Assembly (NCBI GenBank): GCA_900177435.1
Contig: FXAI01000007.1
Coordinates: forward strand, 2,501-66,500
DNA length: 64,000 bases
Direction of reading: 5' to 3'
Source of the DNA: Alteromonadaceae bacterium Bs31
GTDB lineage: Bacteria; Pseudomonadota; Gammaproteobacteria; Pseudomonadales; Cellvibrionaceae
Part shown: positions 28,406 through 38,685 of the stretch, piece by piece
Layout: every line of letters begins with the position of its first letter
How positions within the stretch are numbered: the stretch's first letter is position 1
Notes under the pieces: model-generated
Databases searched by the model: none
The model's input: only the letters and a program-made list of their open reading frames with translations
Told to the model about the DNA's origin: nothing
Made by a program: the position numbers and the translations under genes

Positions 28406-29341
28406 TTAGACCCGAAGCTCCTTAGGCAAAGAGAAGCTAATGTTTTCTTCGCGACCATTCAGCTCGATTGGCGCCTTCGCACCCAATTCCTGAAGCCCCC
28501 TGATAACATCTTTCACCAAAACCTCTGGAGCAGATGCACCGGCACTAATGCCAATGGTGGTGATATTGTCGAACCATGACTTATCGAGATCTTCTGGGCC
28601 ATCCACCAAATAAGCGCGTGCACCGCAGCGTTCTGCCAACTCGCGAAGCCGATTGGAATTTGAGCTATTAGGCGAGCCAACAACGAGAACCAGGTCACAC
28701 TCCAAGGCCAGTTGTTTAATGGCATCCTGCCTGTTTTGCGTGGCGTAACAAATGTCGTCCTTACGCGGCCCTTCGATTTTAGGAAACTTGCTGCGCAGCG
28801 ACTCGATTACGCGGGCGGTATCATCCATCGACAGTGTGGTTTGTGTCACGTAGCACAAACTATTGGGGTCGCTGACTTCAAGCTGCGCCACATCTGCTTC
28901 ATTTTCAACAAGATAAATTGCCCCGCCCTTCTCTGAACTGTATTGCCCCATTGTGCCTTCAACTTCGGGATGACCCGCGTGCCCAATGAGAATGCATTCC
29001 TGGCCTTCACCACTGTATTTGGCAACTTCAAGATGAACCTTTGTGACCAGCGGGCATGTAGCATCAAACACTCGCAAGCTGCGACGCTCAGCTTCCGCGC
29101 GTACAGCCTGGGAAACACCGTGGGCACTAAAAATAACGATCACGTCATCTGGAACTTCATCGAGCTCATCAACAAAAATGGCACCGCGTTCTCGTAGCGT
29201 TTCGACCACAAATTTATTGTGGACTACTTCATGGCGTACATAGATGGGAGCACCGAATACGTCCAGAGCGCGGTTCACAATATCGATTGCGCGGTCAACG
29301 CCCGCACAAAAACCCCGAGGGTTAGCTAGTTTAATTTCCAT
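28406..29341 (-). CDS. ispH: 4-hydroxy-3-methylbut-2-enyl diphosphate reductase (IspH/LytB)
   Basis: Last enzyme of the MEP isoprenoid pathway: reduces HMBPP to IPP and DMAPP. 311 residues. The three iron-sulfur cysteines are visible in [13 protein letters not shown] (C12), [12 protein letters not shown] and [13 protein letters not shown]. The substrate-binding motifs [15 protein letters not shown] and [17 protein letters not shown] are intact. It follows fkpB by 21 bases in the ileS-lspA-fkpB-ispH order common in gammaproteobacteria. Confidence 0.97.
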   Translation of the reverse strand: MEIKLANPRGFCAGVDRAIDIVNRALDVFGAPIYVRHEVVHNKFVVETLRERGAIFVDELDEVPDDVIVIFSAHGVSQAVRAEAERRSLRVFDATCPLVTKVHLEVAKYSGEGQECILIGHAGHPEVEGTMGQYSSEKGGAIYLVENEADVAQLEVSDPNSLCYVTQTTLSMDDTARVIESLRSKFPKIEGPRKDDICYATQNRQDAIKQLALECDLVLVVGSPNSSNSNRLRELAERCGARAYLVDGPEDLDKSWFDNITTIGISAGASAPEVLVKDVIRGLQELGAKAPIELNGREENISFSLPKELRV

Positions 29342-29362
29342 GTTGTGAAATCAGTTTGAAAG

Positions 29363-29812
29363 TTAGTGGGTAACAGCGGGAGATACGCTTACAATTTGAA
29401 CTTCAAAGGTAATTTTTTCGCCTGACAGCGGATGATTAAAATCCACCAGCACCGAATCGTCTTTGAGCTCTACAATAACACCGGGAGATTCAGCACCAGC
29501 GGCATCAGCAAAAGATATCACCAGCCCTTCAGAAAGTTCAAACTCCTGGGTAAAGAGACTACGGTCTATTTTCTGAATATTGTTGGGGTTCGCCTGGCCA
29601 AAAGCGTCTTCTGGAGGAATAACAAAACTGGCCTTTTCTCCAGCGCCCATACCAAAAAGCACACGCTCAAACCCTGGTAGTAAATTGCCATCGCCAACAG
29701 AAAAAGTGGCGGCCTCGCTGTCCATATTGGAATCGACTACCTCGCCATCGTCCAGTTTTAGAGAAAAATACAAGGTAACTTGTGTTCCCTCTCCAATTAA
29801 TAAATCAGTCAT
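29363..29812 (-). CDS. fkpB: FKBP-type peptidyl-prolyl cis-trans isomerase FkpB/SlpA
   Basis: 149 residues, SlyD/SlpA-type FKBP: VTLYFSLKLDDGEVVDSN, then GDGNLLPGFERVLFGMGAGEKASFVIPPEDAFGQ, and a C-terminal VDFNHPLSGEKITFEVQIVSV. The insert-in-flap domain sits between the two halves. There is no His/Cys-rich metal tail, so it is SlpA rather than SlyD. The ATG overlaps the lspA stop by eight bases, indicating coupled translation. Confidence 0.95.
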   Translation of the reverse strand: MTDLLIGEGTQVTLYFSLKLDDGEVVDSNMDSEAATFSVGDGNLLPGFERVLFGMGAGEKASFVIPPEDAFGQANPNNIQKIDRSLFTQEFELSEGLVISFADAAGAESPGVIVELKDDSVLVDFNHPLSGEKITFEVQIVSVSPAVTH

Positions 29813-30329
29813 GAGCTTTTACTTCTGTTTTAGCTCTTTTTTCCTTATTCCTGGAAAAGAGAGCGTCATAAATTAGCAGCACGGCTCCCATGCTAATGCC
29901 GGCATCGGCAACATTAAACGCAGGCCATTCGTGGCCCTGATAGTGCACGACCAGGAAATCAACAACGTGGCCCAGTAAAACACGATCATACAAATTGCCC
30001 AGCGCACCACCCAGTATCAAGGCCAATGCGCATGCTTCCATGCGATTGCTCTTGGGCAGCCGGGCAATCCAAACTGCCAGTACCACACTCACTATTGCGG
30101 CCAGGGCTCCGAGAAAATAGCGTTGAGCGCCACCAAAATCAGCGAACATGCTAAAGGCCGCCCCCGGATTGTGACGGAGTGTTAAATAGAAGAAAGACGT
30201 TATCTTGTCTTGCTCATACAAACCTAAACTGCCAACAATACTCTGCTTGGTGATCTGGTCCACGACAATTACCAACAGGGCCAAGCCATACCACTTCCAA
30301 GGCATGGCGGAGAAACTAGGCAAATTCAC
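29805..30329 (-). CDS. lspA: Lipoprotein signal peptidase (signal peptidase II)
   Basis: Inner-membrane aspartic protease that removes signal peptides of lipoproteins such as BamD. About 174 residues with four membrane helices. Catalytic aspartates lie in [20 protein letters not shown] and [11 protein letters not shown]; the motif [12 protein letters not shown] is also present. The GTG at 30329 is chosen because AGGGAG lies six bases upstream; this overlaps the ileS 3' end by 14 bases. GTG 30344 and ATG 30305 are alternatives, the latter giving a start ([10 protein letters not shown]) close to many relatives. Confidence 0.9.
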   Translation of the reverse strand: MNLPSFSAMPWKWYGLALLVIVVDQITKQSIVGSLGLYEQDKITSFFYLTLRHNPGAAFSMFADFGGAQRYFLGALAAIVSVVLAVWIARLPKSNRMEACALALILGGALGNLYDRVLLGHVVDFLVVHYQGHEWPAFNVADAGISMGAVLLIYDALFSRNKEKRAKTEVKAHD

Positions 30330-33123
30330 GTGACTCTCCCTCACCGTCGATATTTATCACACAGCGACCACATAATTCTTCATGCTCAGCATGGCTGCCT
30401 ACGTCCTCACGGAAGTGCCAGCAGCGGCTACATTTTTTGTGAGCCGATTTCTCCACCAGCACCACTAAACCTTCCACCTCGGCTTTATCTGCTCCTTCGG
30501 GAGCGTGCGAGAGAGGCTCAATTTTTACACTGGAACAAATTAACACAAAACGAAGTTCGTCCTTCAATTGTGACAATTGTTTTTGTAGAGCATCACTGCA
30601 ATACAGCGTCACTTCGGCCGCGAGTGAACTACCAATTGCGCCATCACTGCGCTTGTTCTCCAATACTTTATTTACCGCAGTTTTTACTTTGGCGACACTT
30701 TGCCAATAGGCATTTGAGAGTGCGTCTTTATCTGTAAGCTGCGGTAGCTCCCACCAATGCGCAGTGAAAACGCTTCCTGAGTTTTCTCCCGGCAGCGCCT
30801 GCCACACTTCATCAGCAGTGAAAGACAAGATGGGGGCTATCCAGCGAGCAAAAGCCTGCACAATATGGTACTGGGCTGTTTGAGCTGAGCGCCGAGCGGA
30901 GCTGTCTTCCTTCATGGTGTAGACACGGTCTTTAATAATGTCCAGATAAAAGCCGCCCATATCCACAACACAAAAATTATGGAGCTTTTGGTAAATCAAG
31001 TGGAACTGATACGTTTGATAGCACTCAAGGATTTCTTTTTGTAACTGCGCAGTGCGATCCAGAGCCCACTTATCCAACGCAACCATATCGTCAAAGTTAA
31101 GGCTGTGCTCAGCAGGCTCAAAGCCACTGAGGTTGGACAAGAAAAAACGCAGGGTGTTTCTGATTCTGCGATAAGAGTCCGCTGTGCGCTTTAGAATTTC
31201 ATCAGATACACTCATATCGCCGCTAAAGTCTGTAGCAGCAACCCACAAGCGTAAAACGTCACCGCCCAACTCATTCATCACTTTTTGTGGCGCAACGGTA
31301 TTGCCTACAGATTTGGACATTTTTTTACCGTCGGCATCGACAGCAAAACCATGGGTTAAAACCTGTTTATAAGGCGCTGTGTTGTTTATTGCCATGGCTG
31401 TTTTTAGCGATGACTGAAACCAACCACGATGCTGATCCGAACCTTCCAGATATAGGTCGGCGGGGTAAGTCAAATAATCGCGTTGCTGCATAACAGAGTA
31501 GTGAGTAACACCAGAATCGAACCAAACATCCAGGGTATCCGTTACTTTTTCGTAGTTGTCGGCATCGGCACCTAGCAGCTCGCCTTTATCCAACTCAAAC
31601 CACGCTTCCATTCCACCTTTTTCCATCAACTTGGCAACTTGTTCGATAAGCGCTGGAGTGTCTGGGTGCAGGTCTTGCGTTTCCTTATGGACGAAAAGTG
31701 CAATGGGCACCCCCCAGGTGCGCTGGCGAGAAATACACCAGTCCGGGCTTGCGTCCAGCATCGAGCGAATTCTTGCTTCGCCCCAATCAGGAATCCACTG
31801 CACACCATCAACGGATTGTTTGACAGAATCCAGCAAATTATTCTTACTCATGCTAATAAACCACTGAGGGGTAGCACGAAAGATCAAGGGGGTTTTTGTT
31901 CTCCAGCAATGGGGAAAACTGTGCACAAATTTTTGCTGATGTAACAGTGCACCGTTCTCTTCAAGCAACGCAATAACTTTTTCGTCAACTTTATAGACGT
32001 GGTCACCAGCGAATATTTCGACATTGTCGCGAAAACTACCGTGCTCATTAACATAGTTGAGCGTCGCTATTTGGTACTTGGAACCTACCACGAAATCTTC
32101 CATACCGTGGTCGGGGGCAGTATGCACGCAACCCGTACCGGCATCGGTGGTAACGTGATCGCCGAGAATAACCGGCACTTCACGCTGCGCATAAAACGGG
32201 TGCTGTAATTGTAGGTAATCCAGTGCAGCGCCTTTAACAACAGACAGCACCTTCATGCCCTCAAAACCAACCCGCTTGCACACAGACTCCACCAAAGCCT
32301 CTGCCAATAGCAGACGCTCGGTGCCTACTTGTAACACCACATAATCCAATTCCGGATTAATGCTCACCGCCTGGTTTGAAGGTAGCGTCCAAGGCGTGGT
32401 GGTCCAGATAAGCACTGAGATATCACCACTGCCGCCTATTTCGCCCATACGCGAAGCCAGGTCTGCCTGGTCGATAACTTTGAATTTAACGTCGATGGAA
32501 AAAGAGGTTTTATCCTGATATTCCACTTCGGCTTCAGCTAAGGCAGAACCACCAACCACACTCCAATAAACAGGCTTAAAACCGCGCACCAGGTGGCCAT
32601 TTTCGATAATTTTTCCTAGCGCACGAACTATATCCGCCTCGGTTTTATAGTCCATGGTGACATAGGGCTTTTCCCACTCAGCAAACACACCTAGGCGTAT
32701 AAAATCTTTCTTCTGCCCCTCTACCTGCTTGCTGGCATATTCCCGGCATTTTTTTCGGAAGCTGGCGTAATCAACTTTTACACCTGCCTTGCCAATTTTT
32801 TTCTCAACAGCGTGCTCAATGGGCAGGCCGTGGCAATCCCAACCCGGCACATAGGGTGCATCAAAACCGTCCAGGGTTTTCGCTTTAACAATGATGTCTT
32901 TTAAAATTTTATTAACTGCATGACCAATGTGTATATCGCCATTTGCATAGGGAGGCCCATCGTGCAGAATAAATTTCTCACACCCCTCCCTTGCCTCACG
33001 AATTTGCTGGTAGATATTTTCTTTTTGCCAACGCTTCAATGTTTGTGGTTCACGCTGGGCCAGGTTTGCCTTCATGGCAAAACTTGTTTTTGGCAGATTT
33101 AAAGTCGATTTGTAATCGGTCAT
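30316..33123 (-). CDS. ileS: Isoleucyl-tRNA synthetase
   Basis: Class I aminoacyl-tRNA synthetase charging tRNA-Ile, with editing of valine. 935 residues, the bacterial type I length. HIGH-type motif [16 protein letters not shown] (near 57-72), the CP1 editing domain with [13 protein letters not shown], the KMSKS motif [11 protein letters not shown] near residue 600, an anticodon-binding domain and a C-terminal zinc finger ([12 protein letters not shown]...CGRCV). It heads the ileS-lspA-fkpB-ispH group and follows ribF by 22 bases. Confidence 0.97.
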   Translation of the reverse strand: MTDYKSTLNLPKTSFAMKANLAQREPQTLKRWQKENIYQQIREAREGCEKFILHDGPPYANGDIHIGHAVNKILKDIIVKAKTLDGFDAPYVPGWDCHGLPIEHAVEKKIGKAGVKVDYASFRKKCREYASKQVEGQKKDFIRLGVFAEWEKPYVTMDYKTEADIVRALGKIIENGHLVRGFKPVYWSVVGGSALAEAEVEYQDKTSFSIDVKFKVIDQADLASRMGEIGGSGDISVLIWTTTPWTLPSNQAVSINPELDYVVLQVGTERLLLAEALVESVCKRVGFEGMKVLSVVKGAALDYLQLQHPFYAQREVPVILGDHVTTDAGTGCVHTAPDHGMEDFVVGSKYQIATLNYVNEHGSFRDNVEIFAGDHVYKVDEKVIALLEENGALLHQQKFVHSFPHCWRTKTPLIFRATPQWFISMSKNNLLDSVKQSVDGVQWIPDWGEARIRSMLDASPDWCISRQRTWGVPIALFVHKETQDLHPDTPALIEQVAKLMEKGGMEAWFELDKGELLGADADNYEKVTDTLDVWFDSGVTHYSVMQQRDYLTYPADLYLEGSDQHRGWFQSSLKTAMAINNTAPYKQVLTHGFAVDADGKKMSKSVGNTVAPQKVMNELGGDVLRLWVAATDFSGDMSVSDEILKRTADSYRRIRNTLRFFLSNLSGFEPAEHSLNFDDMVALDKWALDRTAQLQKEILECYQTYQFHLIYQKLHNFCVVDMGGFYLDIIKDRVYTMKEDSSARRSAQTAQYHIVQAFARWIAPILSFTADEVWQALPGENSGSVFTAHWWELPQLTDKDALSNAYWQSVAKVKTAVNKVLENKRSDGAIGSSLAAEVTLYCSDALQKQLSQLKDELRFVLICSSVKIEPLSHAPEGADKAEVEGLVVLVEKSAHKKCSRCWHFREDVGSHAEHEELCGRCVINIDGEGESREFA

Positions 33124-33145
33124 GATGTTAACTACACGCTTTCGT

Positions 33146-34093
33146 TTATTGGTGAAACCACATTTTTGCAGCTTCGATATCTTTTTTAATTTGCGCCTGT
33201 AATAGCTCTATGCTGTCGAAGCGCTGCTCTTCTCTCAGTTTTTGCTTAAAACATACGGTGAGGCATTTGCCATACAGTATTTGGTTTGAATCCAGTATGT
33301 GAACTTCCAACACGGGTTTTTTTCCACCTTCAACCGTGGGGCGTACCCCCACATTGGCTACAGCATTTTTTTCTTGCTGACCTGACCAGCAAACGCTAAC
33401 AGCGTACACTCCCTGCACAGGTGTTCGGTTTCGCCCCAAGCCGATATTGGCGGTGGGAAACCCCAGTTGCCGTCCCAACTTTTTGCCGTGAATCACTCGA
33501 CCGGTAACCGCATACTCCCGGCCAAGGAGTGCATTCGCCTGTTTTAGCTCATCCTGCTGCAACAATTGGCGGATGCGAGTGCTGCTTATGCGACTCTGCG
33601 AGTGTAACTGGGTTTGAGTATCCGCAACGCTAAAACCGTGTTGCTGACCACAGTGTTGTAAATAGGCGAAATCGCCTGTTCTATCGCAGCCGAAGCGAAA
33701 GTCATCCCCCACAACCAAGTGCCTGATACCAAGCTTTTGCAAGAGAATCTCTTGTACAAAGGCTTTTGCGGTAAAACTACGCAAGGTCGGGTCAAACTTG
33801 AGGCAAAGTACCCTATCCACCCCCTGCGCCAGCAACAGGCTTACCTTTTCCCGCAAGCGAGTAATGCGAGCTGGCGCTTCTTCCCGGGAAAAGAACTCAT
33901 AGGGCTGGGGCTCGAATATCATTACTAGGGAAGGCAGATTCAATCGCTCCGCCGCCACTGCCAGCTTTGCCAATACGGCCTGATGCCCAAGATGGACGCC
34001 ATCAAATGAACCTATGGTCGCCACGCAGCCTTTGTGACTGGTGGAAATACTGGAGAGGCCACGGATGAATTGTTGCTGAGCCATTGAGTCCAT
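33146..34093 (-). CDS. ribF: Bifunctional riboflavin kinase / FAD synthetase
   Basis: Makes FMN from riboflavin and FAD from FMN. 315 residues from ATG 34093. N-terminal nucleotidyltransferase domain: [17 protein letters not shown] (the HxGH site, near 28-40) and [15 protein letters not shown], and [10 protein letters not shown]-terminal flavokinase domain: [22 protein letters not shown] and the metal-binding PTAN, then LEVHILD. A GTG at 34099 and an ATG at 34084 are alternative starts. Sits between murJ and ileS, the usual neighbour pair. Confidence 0.95.
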   Translation of the reverse strand: MDSMAQQQFIRGLSSISTSHKGCVATIGSFDGVHLGHQAVLAKLAVAAERLNLPSLVMIFEPQPYEFFSREEAPARITRLREKVSLLLAQGVDRVLCLKFDPTLRSFTAKAFVQEILLQKLGIRHLVVGDDFRFGCDRTGDFAYLQHCGQQHGFSVADTQTQLHSQSRISSTRIRQLLQQDELKQANALLGREYAVTGRVIHGKKLGRQLGFPTANIGLGRNRTPVQGVYAVSVCWSGQQEKNAVANVGVRPTVEGGKKPVLEVHILDSNQILYGKCLTVCFKQKLREEQRFDSIELLQAQIKKDIEAAKMWFHQ

Positions 34094-34152
34094 TTTCACG
34101 AAAAGCGGCGATTATAGCGCAGCAGCCGTACGCTAGCATGGGTTGATTTGGC

Positions 34153-35751
34153 TTAAACTGCGGGCCGGAGGTGTCGCAGGCGCATCCCGCCGAGCATGAG
34201 CACCACTATGTAGGTGGATAGCCCGGCCACACACAGCAGCGTTACTGAAACAACGCGGGTGACAACATCTGCATTTGCCAGGTCACCAAGCCAGTAGTTC
34301 AAGCCAAACAGCACCACCACCATAGCCAGGTTAGCCGCGCCGGACTGGCACGCGAAACGCATCCATCCACTCAGAGGCTGGTAGGCGTCGGTCTTGATTA
34401 AAGCGCGCAGCAGCAAGCCAGCATTAATAAATGCAGAAGCCGATGTGGCCAAGGCCAGGCCCGCGTGGCCAATCTGCCATAAAAAGTGAAACGGTAGCAC
34501 GAACAGCACATTCAGGCCCATATTGCTCACCATAGCAATAATCCCTATGCGAACAGGGGTTCTGGTGTCTTGCCGCGAGTAGAAGCCGCTAGCCAAGACC
34601 TTGATCAACATAAAGGCTACCAGACCAATAGCGTAGGCGCGCAAGCTGGCGCTGGACATCAACACATCGTAGGGCTTGTATTGGCCGTATTGGAACAGGG
34701 TGTAAAGAATGGGTTTAGCCAGGAGTATCAAGGCAAATGCTGCGGGCAAGGCCACTAACAAAATCATGCGAATAGCCCAATCCATGGTTTTACTGAACTT
34801 TTCCCTGCTGGATATGTGCTGGCGAGACAGCGCTGGCAGCACGACGGTGGCAATACCCACACCAAACACTCCCAAGGGCAATTCCGTTAGGCGGTCGGAA
34901 AAATATAGCCAAGTGATACTGCCATCGGCGGGCAAAAAGGTCGCGAGAATAGTGTCAAATAACAGGTTAATTTGGCCAACCGAGACACCGAACATGGCGG
35001 GCGCCATAAGTTTGAGTACTTTCACCACTGAGGGGTCTTGCCAATCCACTTTAGGGTGCGGCAGCAAACCCAGGCGGCTCAGGAAGGGCAGTTGAAACAA
35101 GAGCTGTATGCAACCTGCAACTAACACACCCCAGGCCAATGCAAAGACTGGCTGCTCCATCATGGGCGAAACAAAAACCACAGCGGTAATTAACACTACG
35201 TTGAGCAACACGGGCGTGATGGCCGGTATAGCGAATTGCTCGTAACTGTTTAAGATGGCACCGGCAAAACCCGTAAGAGAGATAAGCAAAAGATAGGGGA
35301 AGGTAATTCGCAGCAACTCTGTAGTGAGCTGGTATTTCTCCGGGTTCTGTAGAAAAAACCCGGCACCGAATATGGCGGTAACCAAGGGTGCAGCTACCAC
35401 CACAACTATGGTTATCAAAATCAGCGCGGAACCAAGGCAGCCCGCAATCCTGTCGATAAAATTCCTTACGGCCGCTAACGAGCCCTGTTCTCGGTACTCG
35501 GAAAGCACCGGCACAAAGGCCTGAGCAAAAGCACCTTCAGCAAACAAGCGCCGCAGAAAATTGGGGATTTTAAACGCGACGTAAAAGGCATCTGTGGCCG
35601 CCTCGGCACCGAGGAAGCGAGCAAAAAGCACATCACGCACCAAGCCCATCACCCTTGACAACATTGTCATGGCGCTCACCAAAGCACTGGAACGCAATAA
35701 ACCTTTTGAAGGCTTTTTACTTTCCGGATTTGACCTTTCGCTGCTTGTCAC
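34153..35751 (-). CDS. murJ: Lipid II flippase MurJ (MviN)
   Basis: Flips the peptidoglycan precursor lipid II across the inner membrane. 532 residues, about 14 membrane helices (MOP superfamily). Conserved segments: SSALVSAMTMLSRVMGLVRDVLFARFLGAEAATDAFYVAFKIPNFLRRLFAEGAFAQAFVPVLSEY, split across residues 20-85, and the central YFSDRLTELPLGVFGVGIATVVLPALSR. The start is GTG 35751; the next methionine lies in the first helix, so a downstream start is unlikely. The rpsT gene usually divergent from murJ is not found here. Confidence 0.95.
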   Translation of the reverse strand: MTSSERSNPESKKPSKGLLRSSALVSAMTMLSRVMGLVRDVLFARFLGAEAATDAFYVAFKIPNFLRRLFAEGAFAQAFVPVLSEYREQGSLAAVRNFIDRIAGCLGSALILITIVVVVAAPLVTAIFGAGFFLQNPEKYQLTTELLRITFPYLLLISLTGFAGAILNSYEQFAIPAITPVLLNVVLITAVVFVSPMMEQPVFALAWGVLVAGCIQLLFQLPFLSRLGLLPHPKVDWQDPSVVKVLKLMAPAMFGVSVGQINLLFDTILATFLPADGSITWLYFSDRLTELPLGVFGVGIATVVLPALSRQHISSREKFSKTMDWAIRMILLVALPAAFALILLAKPILYTLFQYGQYKPYDVLMSSASLRAYAIGLVAFMLIKVLASGFYSRQDTRTPVRIGIIAMVSNMGLNVLFVLPFHFLWQIGHAGLALATSASAFINAGLLLRALIKTDAYQPLSGWMRFACQSGAANLAMVVVLFGLNYWLGDLANADVVTRVVSVTLLCVAGLSTYIVVLMLGGMRLRHLRPAV

Positions 35752-35967
35752 AAGTCACAACTCAAATAAACAGTAGAGGCGCCGCACTCTATAGGCTAGC
35801 GAGCCTCCATGCAATACCGTCATTTTTCGCCACTTTTTATCGCCAAGCCGCCCGATTGCCCCCACAAGCAGGCCCCTTTCTCTTTGTTTAATAGCACTGT
35901 ACCCGGCAGACAAGACGCGAAATCGCTGCCAGACAAACACTAAACACACACAAGATGGAGATACACC

Positions 35968-36948
35968 ATGAAAACTTTTACCAACATCAACAAAACCTCT
36001 AGTAACACTCTTGGCAAAATCGCTACCGCCATCAGCATCGCTGCTTTTTTAAGCTCCTCTTCTGCCATCGCAGCGGGCAAAAAAATGTCTGAACAAAGCA
36101 AAGCAGAGCTCAAAGGTGCAACAGTCTTTACCACCGCAGCGGTAGTTGGTGCAGTAGCGGCAGGCCCTGTGGGGATGTTTATTGGTGCTCTCTCCGGCGC
36201 ATACCTCGGCGAGGAGGGAATTAAGGCCGCCAAAGATAAGGAAGAGCTGGCCTCAACACATAACACCCTTTCTGAAATGCGCGAAGCTGCAAAAATACGT
36301 GAACAGAAGCTTGCTCAATTGGAAAAAAGCGCAGCAAACCGCCTGGAGTTCATGGTGCTGTTTCCAACGGGCATCGATGAACTATCACGCCAGGACGTAC
36401 AGCGCTTGAGTTCACTGGCGAATTATATGAAAGACAACCCCGATCTGCGCGTTCGACTGGATGGCCACGCCGACCCACGCGGCACGGATGAGTACAACAA
36501 TGTGCTTTCGGAAGAGCGGGCTCTAAGCGTAATGAAGGCGCTTGCGGAAAGAGGTATCAAGCAAGACCGTATCGACTACTTTGCCCACGGATCTGACCTC
36601 TCCAGTGCCTATGATGGTGATTTGGAAGCCTATGCTCTGGAACGCAAGGTACGCATTGAGGTGTATTCAGTTTCCGACATCCAAAACGTTGCCGCGAGCA
36701 AATACGGCCAGCCCCAGGGATGGGGGATATGCCGAATATTTGCAGGGAGCAAATACGGCCAACCCCAGGGATGGGGGATATGCCGAATATTTGCAGGGAG
36801 CAAATACGGCCAGCCCCAGGGATGGGGATATGCCGAATATTTACAGGGAGTAAATACGGCCAACCCCAGGGAGGGTGACGGCCAATGTGCAGGGGCCCCA
36901 GGGAAGGGGCCAATTTACAGGAAGCAAACGCATCGAATTCATTTATGA
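35968..36948 (+). CDS. OmpA-family envelope protein, PdsO-like, with repeat-derived C-terminus
   Basis: 326 residues. A signal peptide (about 1-35, SSSAIAAGKK) is followed by a glycine-zipper-like membrane segment (VVGAVAAGPVGMFIGALSGAYLGEEG, about 55-80, shown in parts), a coiled coil (80-125) and a peptidoglycan-binding OmpA domain (about 128-232; LDGHADPRGTDEYNNVLSEERA, ALERKVRIEVYSV). This order matches PdsO, the OmpA-like protein of the proteobacterial dedicated sortase system; the sortase, its target and the PdsS/PdsR pair are not in this window, so the call is tentative. From residue 244 the protein is made of 17-residue repeats (SKYGQPQGWGICRIFAG) whose frame changes in the third copy because of a missing G. 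A good GGAG site precedes the ATG. Confidence 0.65.
   Translation: MKTFTNINKTSSNTLGKIATAISIAAFLSSSSAIAAGKKMSEQSKAELKGATVFTTAAVVGAVAAGPVGMFIGALSGAYLGEEGIKAAKDKEELASTHNTLSEMREAAKIREQKLAQLEKSAANRLEFMVLFPTGIDELSRQDVQRLSSLANYMKDNPDLRVRLDGHADPRGTDEYNNVLSEERALSVMKALAERGIKQDRIDYFAHGSDLSSAYDGDLEAYALERKVRIEVYSVSDIQNVAASKYGQPQGWGICRIFAGSKYGQPQGWGICRIFAGSKYGQPQGWGYAEYLQGVNTANPREGDGQCAGAPGKGPIYRKQTHRIHL
36697..36874 (+). repeat. 51-bp tandem repeat in the 3' end of the OmpA-family gene
   Basis: Copies at 36697-36747 (51 bp), 36748-36798 (51 bp), 36799-36848 (50 bp) and a partial copy at 36849-36874; copies differ by only a few bases. Copies 1 and 2 have a run of five G in GATGGGGGATA; copy 3 has four G, shifting the frame. 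Degenerate repeat pieces (CCCCAGGGA, TTTACAGG) continue to about 36925. Confidence 0.95.
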
Positions 36949-36963
36949 CGCCTGCGAGTCTTG

Positions 36964-36987
36964 CCCGGCCTAGGCCGGGACTTTTTT
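36964..36987 (+). terminator. Rho-independent terminator of the OmpA-family gene
   Basis: Perfect palindromic stem CCCGGCCTAGGCCGGG (36964-36979) followed by ACTTTTTT, 15 bases after the stop codon. It also lies beside the 3' end of the convergent membrane protein gene. Confidence 0.85.
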
Positions 36988-37003
36988 AAGCCAGCAACCC
37001 TAC

Positions 37004-38422
37004 TCAGTAAACACCCGGTATAAATCGATACTTAACCTGTTTACAGTACTCCTGATACATAGGGTCTGCCATTAGGTGTCTTTCTTCTGTGATTGCCCTC
37101 CACCAGTAAACCCAAGTCATCAACACCAAACCAAGGAAGCTTAGCGCGGCTTGCTCAAATCCGGAGTGAGTAATGTGGTAAATCACCGGCGGGAACATGA
37201 CACACCACCAGGAAAAGTTTTTCGACGCGTAGGCAGGGTGTCGAATAAAGGCGAAGGGGCCCTTACGAATAATCCCCCGGTTTGTGAGGTTAGAGAAGCG
37301 AACACCAAACCATAACGTTGCGCACATATAAACGATATAGCTGGCTACCATCATCACAGTGAGAATAGTTACGACCCATTGCTCTGGAATCAGGTGCAAT
37401 ATTTCTCGTTCAGCCGGTGCGGAATAATATAAACCTAACTCCCTCTGAAACGGTGGATAACAAATAAGACACACCACCCAACCAAGCATTGTAGGTTCGG
37501 CCGAAACCGTCTGGTTATCTACCCAGCGACTGTTAACAACATAACCACACCAGGCAAGCGCCACATCGATAGAAAAAATAACGGCAATGGAAATATTGAA
37601 AAAGTCACTGTTAAATGTGCGATGGGAGTAATTGCCACTTACAATGGTGGATGGAAGCGTATCCAACAAATAGCCAACGTTACTCACCAGATGAGGGAAC
37701 TGACCGATAAAAAAGCCCGTCATCAAAGGGGTAAAAAATATTTTAACAATTAAACCCCGAATCGCCTTGCTATCGCGGTCCCCCAACTGCACAAGCTTTT
37801 GAACGCCGACAAGTTTTGCAATTGGCCACATCAGTAAGCGAGACAAGAACCAAGCGGTATCAAGGCCGTCGGCCTGTTTGTCATATTTTAAAGCCCGAGT
37901 AAAAATGACGTAGGGCAAACCTGCCCACAAATAAGCATTAAACAGTATGTCAAATAAACGAAACCAGGCTTGATAGTAGGCAGCACCATTTTTGTAGCCA
38001 TACTCACCGGCAGTATGGAAAAACTTCATGACGATGAAAAATGCTAATAAATACAGTAGGTAATTTGCTACGCACTTGCCAAGAAAGTCGGCATATTTAC
38101 CATTCTTGATGGCAGGGTCAATGCAGATGAAATTACTCTTGTCCCAAAACCAGAGGCGAACCAGCTCCACGGTAAGCATCACCGCAGAGATGATGAACAA
38201 GGCTCCTAGTACGGTGTCGGTACGATTATCGGTCAGCTGATGACCAAAGAAGTAAATACCCGTTTGCAGCGTATTGGTGCGATTAAACACCAAAGCCAGA
38301 ATAAGCACTGTTAGCGCTCCAGCTACGCCGGAGATCCAGGCGTAATCGGTAACCCAACTACCGGATTCCTTTATTTTGGGCCCAACACTGCCAATGGTTG
38401 AGATGGTCGGAATACTGCTCAT
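37004..38422 (-). CDS. Polytopic membrane protein with ICMT/phospholipid-methyltransferase-like C-terminus
   Basis: 472 residues with roughly ten hydrophobic segments. The last 120 residues contain FSNLTNRGIIRKGPFAFIRHPAYASKNFSWW (in parts), the GP-x-x-x-x-RHP-x-Y motif of isoprenylcysteine carboxyl methyltransferase and phosphatidylethanolamine methyltransferase-like enzymes, followed by ITEERHLMADPMYQEYCKQVKYRFIPGVY, where the E-E and terminal R/P residues are also typical (AdoMet contact). The N-terminal 330 residues have no recognised family. A methyltransferase acting on a membrane lipid or prenyl substrate is possible; no substrate can be named. Divergent from a GT-C-like gene 263 bases away. 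Confidence 0.6.
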   Translation of the reverse strand: MSSIPTISTIGSVGPKIKESGSWVTDYAWISGVAGALTVLILALVFNRTNTLQTGIYFFGHQLTDNRTDTVLGALFIISAVMLTVELVRLWFWDKSNFICIDPAIKNGKYADFLGKCVANYLLYLLAFFIVMKFFHTAGEYGYKNGAAYYQAWFRLFDILFNAYLWAGLPYVIFTRALKYDKQADGLDTAWFLSRLLMWPIAKLVGVQKLVQLGDRDSKAIRGLIVKIFFTPLMTGFFIGQFPHLVSNVGYLLDTLPSTIVSGNYSHRTFNSDFFNISIAVIFSIDVALAWCGYVVNSRWVDNQTVSAEPTMLGWVVCLICYPPFQRELGLYYSAPAEREILHLIPEQWVVTILTVMMVASYIVYMCATLWFGVRFSNLTNRGIIRKGPFAFIRHPAYASKNFSWWCVMFPPVIYHITHSGFEQAALSFLGLVLMTWVYWWRAITEERHLMADPMYQEYCKQVKYRFIPGVY

Positions 38423-38685
38423 TGTTATTATTCTCGTGATTATAGTTTTAAACCCTATGAGCCAATGGCAGACCCCCGGGCGAAGAGCGTGAATAGTACC
38501 AATCTCAATGCGGATTGTCTTGATTTCGGCTCAGGCCTATTAAGAAGTTCTCATTTTGCCGGGTCGCGCTGCCTATCTACACGCTACTCCCTTTTGTGAT
38601 TGCGAGTACAGCGTTTATACTCTGCGCTCTTATGGCATCGCGCCACGCGTTGCAGTTCAAATAATAAGAAGTACAGGAAAACGCC
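38423..38685. other. Intergenic region between divergent membrane protein genes
   Basis: 263 bases without a recognisable gene. It must hold both promoters. I see no clear operator or strong -35/-10 pair. Confidence 0.4.

Noticed and set aside
35752-35967. Expected rpsT gene divergent from murJ
   Set aside because: Both strands were read; no S20-like lysine/alanine-rich protein is encoded there.
36697-36874. Direct repeats that might be a CRISPR array
   Set aside because: The copies are contiguous with no spacers and lie inside a coding region.
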